A stretch of 49,142 nucleotides of DNA from Hahella ganghwensis DSM 17046 (GTDB taxonomy: Bacteria > Pseudomonadota > Gammaproteobacteria > Pseudomonadales > Oleiphilaceae). The notes below the pieces were generated by a model that did not search any database, was not told where the DNA came from, and saw only the letters and a list, made by a program, of their open reading frames with translations. Positions 39,794-47,566 of this stretch are shown one piece after another; the first letter of the stretch is position 1; every line of letters starts with the position of its first letter. A program made the position numbers and the translations under genes. The stretch lies in assembly GCF_000376785.1 (NCBI RefSeq), contig NZ_AQXX01000096.1:1-49142 (forward strand), in the 5' to 3' direction.

Positions 39794-39820
39794 CTTTATG
39801 TATACTAGGTTGACATAAAG
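39794..39820. promoter_or_regulatory. MarR operator between divergent genes
   Basis: CTTTATGT-N11-ACATAAAG is a perfect 8-bp inverted repeat midway between the ATG of the membrane protein and the ATG of the MarR gene, the expected form of a MarR dimer site. Confidence 0.75.
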
Positions 39821-39840
39821 ATTAACCACTGAGAATTCAC

Positions 39841-40314
39841 ATGTCAACTGGGTTTACAAAAAAAGGGATTCCCTTGGTGGAATCTCAGTCATTGAAGCTC
39901 ATTCAAAGTGCATCAAGGCTAAACGATGTAATTACAAAATACCTGTCTCAGCGCCTGGTGGAAAAAGGTTTTACATCGCTTACACCTTCACTCCTCTCTT
40001 TTCTCAGCGTTCTCGAGTGCGGAGTAAATTATGGCTCAGAGATAGCACGAAACTTAGAAGTGACAAGACAAATGGTCGCTAAAACTGTGAAAGAACTCTG
40101 CCGCTTGGGATATCTTGAGCAAATCAATGGGACTGGAAAGCAAAAGGAAATTCACTTTACAGAGTTAGGTGAGCGTCTTATGTCCGATGCAAGACAGATG
40201 CTATCAGACGTGGACGAAATTCTATTTAAGGGAGCAGATATTAGGCCACCACAAACAATAATTGGTGAGCTTGATATCATGACCTGTGCAATTAGTGATC
40301 TCCATCACATATAA
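39841..40314 (+). CDS. MarR-family transcriptional regulator
   Basis: 157 residues. The winged helix reads LTPSLLSFLSVLECGVNYGS, EIARNLEVTRQMVAKTVKEL and LGYLEQINGTGKQKEIHFTE, followed by LGERLMSDARQML. It probably represses itself and the divergent membrane protein through the palindrome 39794-39820. Ligand unknown. It belongs to an AT-rich chromosomal segment, not to the phage. Confidence 0.88.
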   Translation: MSTGFTKKGIPLVESQSLKLIQSASRLNDVITKYLSQRLVEKGFTSLTPSLLSFLSVLECGVNYGSEIARNLEVTRQMVAKTVKELCRLGYLEQINGTGKQKEIHFTELGERLMSDARQMLSDVDEILFKGADIRPPQTIIGELDIMTCAISDLHHI

Positions 40315-40371
40315 GAACATGGCGGCAAACAGGCAAGAGCCGAGCAAGATGTTATCGTAGAAGAGAATAAC

Positions 40372-40668
40372 GTGGAAAAATTAAGAGATCTTCCTGGTTT
40401 AGGACCAAAATCTGAGGCGTGGCTTATAGCGGTTGGCATTAAAACTCCTGATGATCTTAGAGCTATTGGAGCAATTAGGGCGTTCATTAAACTGAAAAAA
40501 GAATGTAGTTCTAAACCAAGTTTGAATTTCCTCTATGCTCTAGTCGGCGCAGTCGAAGGAGAATACTGGCTCAAAGTCGCCAGAAATGAAAAAGGTCGCT
40601 TATTAATGGAGCTTGATGGATACCGAGAGCTTGAGCAAATGTTTCAGGAAGAAGGCTGTGATATGTAA
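40372..40668 (+). CDS. TfoX C-terminal-domain protein
   Basis: 98 residues from a GTG. LRDLPGLGPKSEAWLIAVGI followed by TPDDLRAIGAIRAFIKLKKE is the helix-hairpin-helix pattern of the TfoX/Sxy C-terminal domain, then SLNFLYALVGAVEGEYWLKV. The N-terminal TfoX domain of competence regulators is absent; stand-alone C-terminal domains are common. DNA binding through the HhH is likely, but a role in competence is not supported. Confidence 0.85.
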   Translation: MEKLRDLPGLGPKSEAWLIAVGIKTPDDLRAIGAIRAFIKLKKECSSKPSLNFLYALVGAVEGEYWLKVARNEKGRLLMELDGYRELEQMFQEEGCDM

Positions 40669-40722
40669 AAAACAGCACGGGGCGTGCTTATCAATTTGAT
40701 TCAGCAATATCACTTTTCTAAA

Positions 40723-41460
40723 TCACAATGCTTTTGCAAACTGCGACAACTCATCAGTAAATGTTGAAAGCGGCTTTATATTGAAACTTTCATTGGTTAG
40801 GTTCACCTCCTTGATCCTGTCAATTCGGAATGTTCGAGGCGCGCTCCGAAGATAATCCCATGCAATCAAATACCAAACAGGCCAATTTAGAAACAAATAG
40901 TGAACCTCTACCTTTCGTAAATTTTGTTCACCATCTTCGCGAGAATAATTAATAGTAAGACATTTTTTTTCAAAGAAACCTTCTAGTACCAAATGAGCAT
41001 TTGGTATCTCAAGATCTCCTTGATAACTACCACTTACGTGCTTTGATGCTAGATCGCCTACCAAAATACGTCGTCTAAACTGAGCAACATTTTGCCGTTG
41101 GGCGTCTGGAAATGAAGCAAACAATTTATTTCTAACAGACGATAAATTTTCAAGTAATAAGGGGGATTGCATCTTCTCAAGCACACTTATCGACAACAGC
41201 AAGTCAATTACCTCACGATAGTTCAGAGCTAGTCGGCCGATCCCCCAGCGCGGATGTAAACGCACCCCTCCACCCCTGCCTTGATCCGACTCGATGGGAT
41301 ACCCCAGTTCTTTTAGGTCATCCAAATCACGCATCAAAGTGCGCGTACTGATTCCAAGCTCTTTTGCAAGTGAAGCAGCGGTGCATGCATCGCCTGACTT
41401 TAGTCGGCCAAGAAGTTGATCGAGTCTAGCCATCTTCCCGCTTGTGGATCCGCGCCCCAT
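40723..41460 (-). CDS. WYL-domain transcriptional regulator (YafY/DeoR-HTH type)
   Basis: 245 residues. N-terminal HTH: ARLDQLLGRLKSGDACTAAS, LAKELGISTRTLMRDLDDLK and ELGYPIESDQGRGGGVRLHP, then the WYL domain with CLTINYSREDGEQNLRKVEV, FLNWPVWYLIAWDYLRSAPR and TFRIDRIKEV. WYL domains bind nucleic acid or small ligands and regulate phage defence in some bacteria, but are also common chromosomal regulators. It is divergent from the tandem paralogues at 41559 and 41902, which it probably controls. Confidence 0.9.
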   Translation of the reverse strand: MGRGSTSGKMARLDQLLGRLKSGDACTAASLAKELGISTRTLMRDLDDLKELGYPIESDQGRGGGVRLHPRWGIGRLALNYREVIDLLLSISVLEKMQSPLLLENLSSVRNKLFASFPDAQRQNVAQFRRRILVGDLASKHVSGSYQGDLEIPNAHLVLEGFFEKKCLTINYSREDGEQNLRKVEVHYLFLNWPVWYLIAWDYLRSAPRTFRIDRIKEVNLTNESFNIKPLSTFTDELSQFAKAL

Positions 41461-41558
41461 AAAATATGCCGTATGTTGTCATATATAGTTTTATTCTAGC
41501 ACTGTGACCATTGAATGGCCATGCAACTAGGCACCGAAAACTAAACAGGAGAAAACTA

Positions 41559-41897
41559 ATGAACAACAATCAATGCCCAACGATCGAGTGGGCCCCTTTT
41601 GAGATTGCTGAGCATGTTACCGAAGAGATGCTTTTAAATGCTGCCGATGTTCTTGAGCAAGAATTTTTGCTGCGACAGCCTGGGTATATTAGCCGAGAAT
41701 TGCTTAAGAAAGATGAGCGCCATTGGGTCGATTTAGTTTATTGGAGATCCCCACAAGACGCAGCCTTTGCCGCAAAAGCAGCCAATGAAAGTGAAGTCTG
41801 CTATCAGTATTTTTCATTAATGGTTGGAGTTGAAAATGCTGAATCTGGGATATCGCACCTTACACAAATGAAAGTCTGGCAAAACAATAAGGCCTAA
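41559..41897 (+). CDS. Small alpha/beta protein, cytosolic paralogue, 112 aa
   Basis: Reads MNNNQCPTIEWAPFEIAEHV, then LEQEFLLRQPGYISRELLKK and HWVDLVYWRSPQDAAFAAKA. The strand-helix pattern (F-L-x-Q-x-G-Y-I-x-R-x-L-L-K ... W-V-D-x-V-Y-W-x-S) fits a dimeric alpha-beta barrel of the ABM/EthD type. The ATG at 41559 follows AGGAG. The next gene is a clear paralogue with a signal peptide. Possible small-molecule binding or monooxygenase activity is inferred from fold only. Confidence 0.72.
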   Translation: MNNNQCPTIEWAPFEIAEHVTEEMLLNAADVLEQEFLLRQPGYISRELLKKDERHWVDLVYWRSPQDAAFAAKAANESEVCYQYFSLMVGVENAESGISHLTQMKVWQNNKA

Positions 41898-41901
41898 GCA
41901 C

Positions 41902-42285
41902 ATGAAAATAAAAATCGCTCACAAATTATTAAGCCTTATTCTTCTTGTCTTCAGCACTATTGCAATCGCTGACCCCATCGTAGAGTGGGCTCCATTCGAG
42001 ATAAAAAGTGGTGTTACCGACGAAAAAATAATACGCGCCGCACAGGCCGTTGAAGATGGCTTTCTGGTAAAACAGACTGGCTATATAAAAAGATCATTAC
42101 TCAAAGGCTCGAACAATCAATGGGTCGATATTGTCTATTGGCAGTCCGAGGAAGAAGCGCAGTCTGCGGCAGCCAAAGCCATGGAGAGCCCAATTTGTTT
42201 CGAGTACTTTGCGCTGATGAAGCAGTCCGAACACTCTGAAGTCAGTAATGTACAGCATTACTCCATTGTAAAAAGCTGGCCATAA
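41902..42285 (+). CDS. Exported paralogue of the preceding protein, 127 aa
   Basis: A signal peptide (MKIKIAHKLLSLILLVFSTI-AIA) precedes a mature part that repeats the previous protein: IVEWAPFEIKSGVTDEKIIR, LVKQTGYIKRSLLKGSNNQW, VDIVYWQSEEEAQSAAAKAM. So one fold is made in the cytoplasm and once exported to the periplasm, 4 bases apart in one operon. They arose by duplication followed by gain (or loss) of the signal peptide. Regulated probably by the divergent WYL protein. Confidence 0.75.
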   Translation: MKIKIAHKLLSLILLVFSTIAIADPIVEWAPFEIKSGVTDEKIIRAAQAVEDGFLVKQTGYIKRSLLKGSNNQWVDIVYWQSEEEAQSAAAKAMESPICFEYFALMKQSEHSEVSNVQHYSIVKSWP

Positions 42286-42299
42286 CATTTATTTATTGC

Positions 42300-42347
42300 G
42301 GTGCGCTCTGGCATTATCGAAATGTCCGTGATGTCAGGTGCGCTCTG
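42300..42347. repeat. GGTGCGCTCTG direct repeat
   Basis: Exact 11-base repeats at 42300-42310 and 42337-42347 (37-base step) in the 82-base gap before the AlkC-like gene. Possible regulatory sites; no other signal seen. Confidence 0.45.
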
Positions 42348-42367
42348 CAACCACATTGAACTAAATT

Positions 42368-43234
42368 ATGTTAATACCTGACCACCACAAAATTTGTATT
42401 CCCGAATTGCCTAGGGCAATTACCAAAGGCCAGCCTGTTAAAAATGTTATTGACGAAAATGCAGTGGGATTCTTGGCAAGAAATATCTGGCTTGCCGATA
42501 AGTCTTTTCCGGCAGAAAATTTCTATCAGATTGCGACAATGAATCTTGAGTCGAAATCATTAATGGCTAGAGCCAAACATATAGCCAATGCTCTATTTGA
42601 AACACTCCACTCCAACTATAGCTCTGCGATCGAAATACTTATTGAAAGTATGCCGCCAGCACGGGGAGACAGCGAGGAATTTGGTTTGTCGGAACTGTTT
42701 TTTCTGCCTTATAGCTTTTTTATCTCGGAATACGGATTGTTATCCAAGTACAACGACGGTGTCGATCCATTTGATATTTCTATGCTGGCCCAACGCCAGC
42801 TTACAATGCGATTTAGCGCAGAGTTTTCCATTCGCCCGTTTATCGTTGCCGATCAAGAAAGAACACTTAATGTCATTCAGTCATGGGTCAATGATCCTAG
42901 CAATCACATTAGGCGACTCTGCTCGGAGGGAATTCGCCCCAGATTACCCTGGGGAATACGGCTGAAAGGTTTTGTTGAAAATCCGCTCCCAGTTATTTCA
43001 ATCATTGAGAAATTAAAAGATGATTCGAGCTTGTACGTCAGGCGCAGCGTCGCAAACAATCTCGGGGATATTGCTAAAGATCATCCTTCGTTGGTTTTTG
43101 ATTTATGTGATCAATGGCTCGCAAGTGCTGACAACAATGTAGATCTTCAATGGGTTATTCGTCATGCTGTCAGATACCCTGCTAAGCAGGGTTATAAAAG
43201 AGCGCTACATCTAAGAAATATCGCAAAGAAATAA
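42368..43234 (+). CDS. AlkC-like DNA alkylation repair protein (HEAT repeats)
   Basis: 288 residues, helical throughout. The C-terminal half shows the AlkC/AlkD pattern: SNHIRRLCSEGIRPRLPWGI, LKDDSSLYVRRSVANNLGDI and AKDHPSLVFDLCDQWL, with VRRSVANNLGDIAKDHP being typical of the AlkC group of 3-methyladenine DNA glycosylases. It would remove alkylated bases from DNA. It stands alone between the paralogue pair and the recombinase module. A ribosome site before the ATG is not clear. Confidence 0.88.
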   Translation: MLIPDHHKICIPELPRAITKGQPVKNVIDENAVGFLARNIWLADKSFPAENFYQIATMNLESKSLMARAKHIANALFETLHSNYSSAIEILIESMPPARGDSEEFGLSELFFLPYSFFISEYGLLSKYNDGVDPFDISMLAQRQLTMRFSAEFSIRPFIVADQERTLNVIQSWVNDPSNHIRRLCSEGIRPRLPWGIRLKGFVENPLPVISIIEKLKDDSSLYVRRSVANNLGDIAKDHPSLVFDLCDQWLASADNNVDLQWVIRHAVRYPAKQGYKRALHLRNIAKK

Positions 43235-43317
43235 TGAGATACTCTAAAAATTTCAGGTGAAGCGTGAAGTTTCCTGCAACTTTTGGAATCTATCCGAAAC
43301 TCCCTCATGGCTCGCCA

Positions 43318-43367
43318 GCCACTCTGAAACGACAATGTTCAATGGTGAATTGAACAATCAGAGTGGC
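43318..43367. promoter_or_regulatory. Large nested hairpin upstream of the recombinase module
   Basis: GCCACTCTGA (43318-43327) pairs perfectly with TCAGAGTGGC (43358-43367), and inside it TGTTCAAT (43336-43343) pairs perfectly with ATTGAACA (43349-43356) around GGTGA. The two stems form a long cruciform. It lies just before the first gene of the DUF2924/recombinase module. It could be a recombination site for the encoded recombinase, or an attenuator/operator. Confidence 0.75.
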
Positions 43368-43373
43368 AACCAA

Positions 43374-43592
43374 ATGCATAATACGAACTCATTATCGCCT
43401 GAGCGAATGACGCAAGATCAGCGGATTCTGGAAGTCGCTAAAATCATGGCTGAAGGGATTATTCGCTTGCGAATGCCAGCCCCCAAATTGCCGCCAGATT
43501 CGGACTCAGATAGCGATGTTTCACTTGCTATGCCTGCCTACCGAAGCGTTCATGCAAACGCTGAGAGTACCAATCAATCGGAGGCAGAATGA
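43374..43592 (+). CDS. Small leading protein of the DUF2924/recombinase module, 72 aa
   Basis: Reads MHNTNSLSPERMTQDQRILE, then VAKIMAEGIIRLRMPAPKLP and an acidic Ser/Asp stretch. The pattern T-x-D-Q-R-x-x-E-V-A-x-I-x-A-x-G-I-I-R-L-R is typical of the small proteins that precede DUF2924 genes. The frame is open upstream to 43257, through the hairpin; the ATG at 43374, just after it, is preferred. The stop overlaps the DUF2924 start (ATGA). The GAAGCGTTCAT motif occurs near its end (43543-43553). Function unknown. Confidence 0.65.
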   Translation: MHNTNSLSPERMTQDQRILEVAKIMAEGIIRLRMPAPKLPPDSDSDSDVSLAMPAYRSVHANAESTNQSEAE

Positions 43593-44080
43593 GCAAAAAA
43601 GTAATCTTCCAACCCTCGAAATCGGTCGTTGCGCAAATCGCGCAATTGCCCGATATGGATATCGAGGAAATTAAATCGCTGTGGCGGAAAGTTTATCGCA
43701 GCGAGCCACCCACCCATATTCGAACCTTTCTTGAACGAAGGCTGGCTTACCGGCTGCAAGAACAAGAATTCAGGCGCGCCCACCAAACGGAGGCAGACAA
43801 AAACGATCGCCGAATTGCCGCCATCATGCAGACGGGGAAGAAACCGTTACGCGATCGCTATCCCCAACCCATCCCTGGGACAGTGCTGTCCCGCCTTTAC
43901 CGCGATGACGAGTATCGCGTGACCGTCACGCATGACGGTCAGTACGAATTTGAGGGTCGCATCTATAAAAGCCTGTCCGTCATCGCCCGAGAAATTACCG
44001 GCACGCAATGGTCCGGCCCACTGTTCTTTGGTTTACGCAAAGAAGTTTACAAGAGTAAGGCCAAGGGGAGAAAAAGCTGA
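43589..44080 (+). CDS. DUF2924 family protein
   Basis: 163 residues. Family features: IAQLPDMDIEEIKSLWRKVY, then FLERRLAYRLQEQEFRRAH, PQPIPGTVLSRLYRDDEYRV and YEFEGRIYKSLSVIAREITG ending TQWSGPLFFGLRKEV. DUF2924 proteins are nearly always encoded immediately upstream of a serine recombinase, as here (TGATG overlap), and likely help it to bind or choose sites. Ribosome site GGAGGCAGA precedes the ATG. Confidence 0.93.
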   Translation: MSKKVIFQPSKSVVAQIAQLPDMDIEEIKSLWRKVYRSEPPTHIRTFLERRLAYRLQEQEFRRAHQTEADKNDRRIAAIMQTGKKPLRDRYPQPIPGTVLSRLYRDDEYRVTVTHDGQYEFEGRIYKSLSVIAREITGTQWSGPLFFGLRKEVYKSKAKGRKS

Positions 44081-45429
44081 TGAGCTCAGAAATCAAAAGG
44101 CGCCTGCGGTGCGCTGTCTACACACGTAAATCAACCGATGAAGGGCTCGACCAGGAATACAACTCCATTGACGCGCAGAGAGACGCTGGCCATGCCTACA
44201 TTGCTAGCCAACGCGCGGAAGGCTGGATCCCTGTCGAAAACGACTATGACGACCCGGCATATTCCGGCGGTAATATGGACCGGCCAGCGATGCAACGTCT
44301 GCTGGCCGACATTATGGAAGGCAGGATCGACGTCGTGGTGGTCTACAAAATTGACCGTCTGACTCGCAGCCTGATGGACTTCTCCAAGATGATCGAAGTC
44401 TTTGAGCGCCATGGCGTGTCCTTTGTGTCAGTGACCCAGCAATTCAATACCACCAACTCCATGGGGCGGCTGATGCTGAATATCCTGTTGTCCTTTGCGC
44501 AGTTCGAACGGGAAGTTACCGGCGAACGGATCCGCGACAAGATCACCGCCAGCAAGAAGAAAGGCCTCTGGATGGGTGGCATTCCGCCGCTTGGCTACGA
44601 TGTTGTCGATCGCTGCCTGGTGGTCAATCCGCAGGAAGCCAAGCTCATCAAGCACATCTTTAAGCGGTTCACTGAAATAGCCTCCACCACACTCCTATAC
44701 AAAGAGCTCAGATTGGAGAATGTCACGAGCAAGTCGTGGACCACGCAAGACGGTCGTCATCGCCCAGGCAAGCAGATTGATCGAGGGCTGATATACAAAC
44801 TGTTAAACAACCGGACCTACCTTGGTGAGCTGCGGCACAAGGATCAATGGTACGACGGTAAACACGAACCGATTATCGACAAAAAGCTCTGGGACGATGT
44901 GCACTCCATCCTGGCTGTTAACTTCCGGACGCGTGGTAACTACACCAAAGGCAAAATCCCGTTTTTACTAAAGGGCATGATTTTCGGCGAGGATGGCCGC
45001 GCTCTGACATGCTGGACCTCGGCCAAGAAGAAAAGCGGGCGCCGGTACCGGTATTACATCAGTACCCGGGATACGAAGGAGTTTTCAGGTGCTTCCGGCC
45101 TGCCGAGAATACCGGCTGCCGAGCTTGAATCGGTGGTGGTCGATCAGATTCGTGGCCTGCTACAAACGCCGCCAGTTAGAGAACGAATCGCGGCCGTTAC
45201 CGGCCAGCGGGAAGATGCCATGGATGAGGCTCAGGTAGCGGTGGCCCTCAACCAGATCGACAAAGTGTGGGATCAGCTATTTCCGGAGGAGCAGGCTCGG
45301 ATCATCCGATTGATGGTTGAGAAGGTGGTGGTCAGCCCCGATAGCGTGGATGTGCGCTTGAGGGATAACGGCGTTGAACGACTATCCCTAGAAATCACCG
45401 ATTCCTACAAGCAGGAGGATGTGGCATGA
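44080..45429 (+). CDS. Serine recombinase (resolvase/invertase superfamily)
   Basis: 449 residues. The catalytic domain has CAVYTRKSTDEGLDQEYNSI with nucleophile Ser18, VVYKIDRLTRSLMDF and the SFAQFEREVTGERIRDKI helix. The recombinase domain (about 160-290: GGIPPLGYDVVDRCLVVNPQ, IYKLLNNRTYLGELRHKDQW) and a short C-terminal part follow, without a long coiled coil. It is smaller than phage integrases of the large serine type but could integrate or excise an island. It lies in the four-gene module with DUF2924 upstream and an HTH gene downstream, 5 kb from the phage genes, so assignment to the phage is uncertain. Confidence 0.93.
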   Translation: MSSEIKRRLRCAVYTRKSTDEGLDQEYNSIDAQRDAGHAYIASQRAEGWIPVENDYDDPAYSGGNMDRPAMQRLLADIMEGRIDVVVVYKIDRLTRSLMDFSKMIEVFERHGVSFVSVTQQFNTTNSMGRLMLNILLSFAQFEREVTGERIRDKITASKKKGLWMGGIPPLGYDVVDRCLVVNPQEAKLIKHIFKRFTEIASTTLLYKELRLENVTSKSWTTQDGRHRPGKQIDRGLIYKLLNNRTYLGELRHKDQWYDGKHEPIIDKKLWDDVHSILAVNFRTRGNYTKGKIPFLLKGMIFGEDGRALTCWTSAKKKSGRRYRYYISTRDTKEFSGASGLPRIPAAELESVVVDQIRGLLQTPPVRERIAAVTGQREDAMDEAQVAVALNQIDKVWDQLFPEEQARIIRLMVEKVVVSPDSVDVRLRDNGVERLSLEITDSYKQEDVA

Positions 45430-45862
45430 AGAAAGGTAGCGGCTACCCCTTTGAGCTCGAGCGACCCGGAGCGGCCAGTGTGGTCGAGTCCAGTGACGGC
45501 AAGCTGAGCATCAACGTCCCCATCAACCTGAAGCGCCGCAGCGGACGGCGCTTGATCACCTTGCCGGACGGAACCGTCCAAGAGCCCAGACCATGGGATA
45601 CCCAGCCAACCCCACTGCAGCTGGCGCTGGCTCGAGGGCATCGCTGGTTGCAGATGCTGGAAACGAGATTGCCCAACTGGAGGGGCTCGATAACAGCTAC
45701 ATCAGCCGAATGGTTAACTTGACCACATTGGCGCCGGACATCGTCGAGGCCATTTTGGATGACTGCTTGCCACCTAATATCACCCTATTTGACCTGGCGG
45801 TGGATCCGCCAAGATTGTGGTCGAAACAGCGGGAAAAGGTGAAATTTAATTATTGGCGGTAG
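45426..45862 (+). pseudogene. HTH partner of the recombinase, frameshifted
   Basis: The first frame (45426 onward) reads KLSINVPINLKRRSGRRLIT ... LQLALARGHRWLQMLE and then goes out of frame near 45660, ending at 45722. The other frame continues with NEIAQLEGLDNSYISRMVNL, TTLAPDIVEAILDDCLPPNI and TLFDLAVDPPRLWSKQREKV to 45862. Intact relatives are single proteins with both parts, the second being the ParB-type HTH. Some codons and the frame between QMLE and NEIA are missing. So this is either a recent pseudogene or a frameshift product. It overlaps the recombinase stop by 4 bases (ATGA). Confidence 0.78.
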
Positions 45863-45924
45863 CTAAGTAGTTCACTGAACTGCGTGCAATGCTGAATTTT
45901 TTATCGCATTCTCAAATGAAAATG

Positions 45925-45970
45925 TTGACAACTATATTGTCATTAATTATATTGACAATATAGTTGTCAA
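45925..45970. promoter_or_regulatory. Double palindromic MarR operator over a promoter
   Basis: An 18-bp perfect inverted repeat (45925-45942 / 45953-45970, 10-bp spacer); each arm itself contains TGACAA-N5-TTGTCA, so there are two dimer sites. TTGACA (45925-45930) and TATATT (45948-45953) spaced by 17 give a good promoter within it, 15 bases before the hydroxylase ATG. Likely the site of the MarR protein encoded at 46860. Confidence 0.82.
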
Positions 45971-45984
45971 AGTGAGATTCATAT

Positions 45985-46863
45985 ATGAGTGCAGTAGACG
46001 ACCTTCTTCGAGCCGAGATTGAGCCACTCCAATACGGCATATTTTTCGGATTACTAGTTACGCTAGCAATCATTGAAGTATTTGTGTTCAGGAGTCCCAA
46101 TCCACCTCAGAGAAAGCTTCGCTGGCCAGCGAATGTAGGACTTACAATTCTTAATATCATCGTAATCGGTGCGCTCCCCGTTTCCGGCCTCCTAGTCTCC
46201 GATTACGCACAGGTAAACGATATTGGCTTATTGAATATTTTCGAAGTAGCTCCACTAACAGCTCTTGTGATCGGTTTATTGTTTCGCAGCTTTATCTCAT
46301 GGTTGATTCACCTGGCAATGCACAAGGTACCTCTGCTGTGGCATGTCCATCGCGTACACCACACCGATACCTACATTGATATTTCAACCACCGTTCGATT
46401 TCATCCCATTGAGTTTCTTATTAATACGCCGATATTGATGGTGAGCATTCTTCTAGTGGGGATATCACCGTTAACATTGATGCTGTACGAATTGTTTGAT
46501 ACGGCGATGGCCATTTTCACTCATGCCAACGTTCGTATTCCAAAGCGTTTAGAAAGGTTCATACGATTTGTATTAGTAACTCCGGATATGCACCGAGTTC
46601 ACCACTCGACATGGCAACCAGAGACAGACAGCAACTACGGTGCAACGCTTTCCGTATGGGACCACTTATTTAGGACTTATCGCGATAAGTCTCCTGATGC
46701 GCTATCTAAAATGCAACTTGGTCTTACCGAATTCCAGGATGATCGATCCAGATCACTTTGGTGGTTGCTGACTCTGCCATTCCAATCGGAGCGTGCGTCC
46801 CTGGGTGCTCACACAATCCTTCAAGACTCTCAACCGACGCCAGAAAAAGGTAATGACAAATGA
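45985..46863 (+). CDS. Sterol desaturase / fatty acid hydroxylase family protein
   Basis: 292 residues, membrane protein with hydrophobic segments at about 15-35, 50-70 and 85-110. The His clusters of the di-iron site are WLIHLAMHK (HxxxH), LLWHVHRVHHTD (HxxHH), then FTHANV and MHRVHHSTWQ (HxxHH). They bind two irons for oxygen-dependent hydroxylation or desaturation of a lipid. It is the first gene of a MarR-controlled operon. The substrate cannot be told from sequence; a membrane lipid or sterol-like compound is the usual family role. Confidence 0.92.
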   Translation: MSAVDDLLRAEIEPLQYGIFFGLLVTLAIIEVFVFRSPNPPQRKLRWPANVGLTILNIIVIGALPVSGLLVSDYAQVNDIGLLNIFEVAPLTALVIGLLFRSFISWLIHLAMHKVPLLWHVHRVHHTDTYIDISTTVRFHPIEFLINTPILMVSILLVGISPLTLMLYELFDTAMAIFTHANVRIPKRLERFIRFVLVTPDMHRVHHSTWQPETDSNYGATLSVWDHLFRTYRDKSPDALSKMQLGLTEFQDDRSRSLWWLLTLPFQSERASLGAHTILQDSQPTPEKGNDK

Positions 46864-47318
46864 CTTCCAGAGAAAAACAACTCTACGCTGTTTTTAGACA
46901 AGTACGCACCTGCTTTAACCAGCTAAAGACGTTGGCAGAAGATCTTCATGAAAACCACGGGGTTAATCCATCCATGAGAGCTGTTATAGAGTCCTTGGCA
47001 ACTGGTGGTCCACAAACAGTGCCTGATATAGCTAAAAGTAAGGGAGTTTCACGTCAACATATTCAAAACATTATGAATGCCTTGCATACAGATGGATTCG
47101 TTGAACAATCTGATAATCCCGCACATAAACGATCGCCATTATTCGACCTAACAGAAAAAGGAAATTCTGTATTTAAAGAGATTCGAGAAAAGGAAAAAGT
47201 ACCACTAAAAAACCTAGCCTCAGAATTGTCCCTGGAGGAGCTAATACATACTGAGGTATCACTTGAAAAAATCAATCGACAACTCGAAACCGAAATATCA
47301 AGAGGAAAAAAACAATGA
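46860..47318 (+). CDS. MarR-family transcriptional regulator
   Basis: 152 residues. KQLYAVFRQVRTCFNQLKTL leads to MRAVIESLATGGPQTVPDIA and KSKGVSRQHIQNIMNALHTD, the recognition helix, then the wing GFVEQSDNPAHKRSPLFDLT. It overlaps the hydroxylase stop (ATGA) and the next start, so the six genes are cotranscribed with their own regulator, which probably binds 45925-45970. Confidence 0.9.
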   Translation: MTSREKQLYAVFRQVRTCFNQLKTLAEDLHENHGVNPSMRAVIESLATGGPQTVPDIAKSKGVSRQHIQNIMNALHTDGFVEQSDNPAHKRSPLFDLTEKGNSVFKEIREKEKVPLKNLASELSLEELIHTEVSLEKINRQLETEISRGKKQ

Positions 47319-47563
47319 GTAATCATGATACCAAACACAAAGGGCTTGCTAAAAAAGCTATTATGGCATTTTTGGGATTATTTTTTCTTGCTGCCATGTT
47401 GCAATGGAGTTGGAACAGTTTCGTTGTCGAAGTATTAGGATTCCAGCAAATAAATTTCAAAAATGCTCTGGCAATTGAGTTTCTCCTGCTCTCAATGACA
47501 GGGGTATTTGCAATGGCTTGGCGTTTTTTGCTTACAGGCCACAACTTGACAGCTGAGAAATGA
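47315..47563 (+). CDS. Small two-helix membrane protein, 82 aa
   Basis: Two hydrophobic helices: IMAFLGLFFLAAMLQWSWNS and ALAIEFLLLSMTGVFAMAWR, connected by FVVEVLGFQQINFKN. No family recognised. ATG overlaps the MarR stop by 4 bases (ATGA), so it belongs to the operon. May be a partner of the hydroxylase. Confidence 0.7.
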   Translation: MSNHDTKHKGLAKKAIMAFLGLFFLAAMLQWSWNSFVVEVLGFQQINFKNALAIEFLLLSMTGVFAMAWRFLLTGHNLTAEK

Positions 47564-47566
47564 ACC

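Noticed and set aside
43552-43620. Leader peptide from the third GAAGCGTTCAT copy
   Set aside because: The frame from that ATG does not stop before the next gene and runs on through it, so a leader peptide is not conserved among the motif copies.
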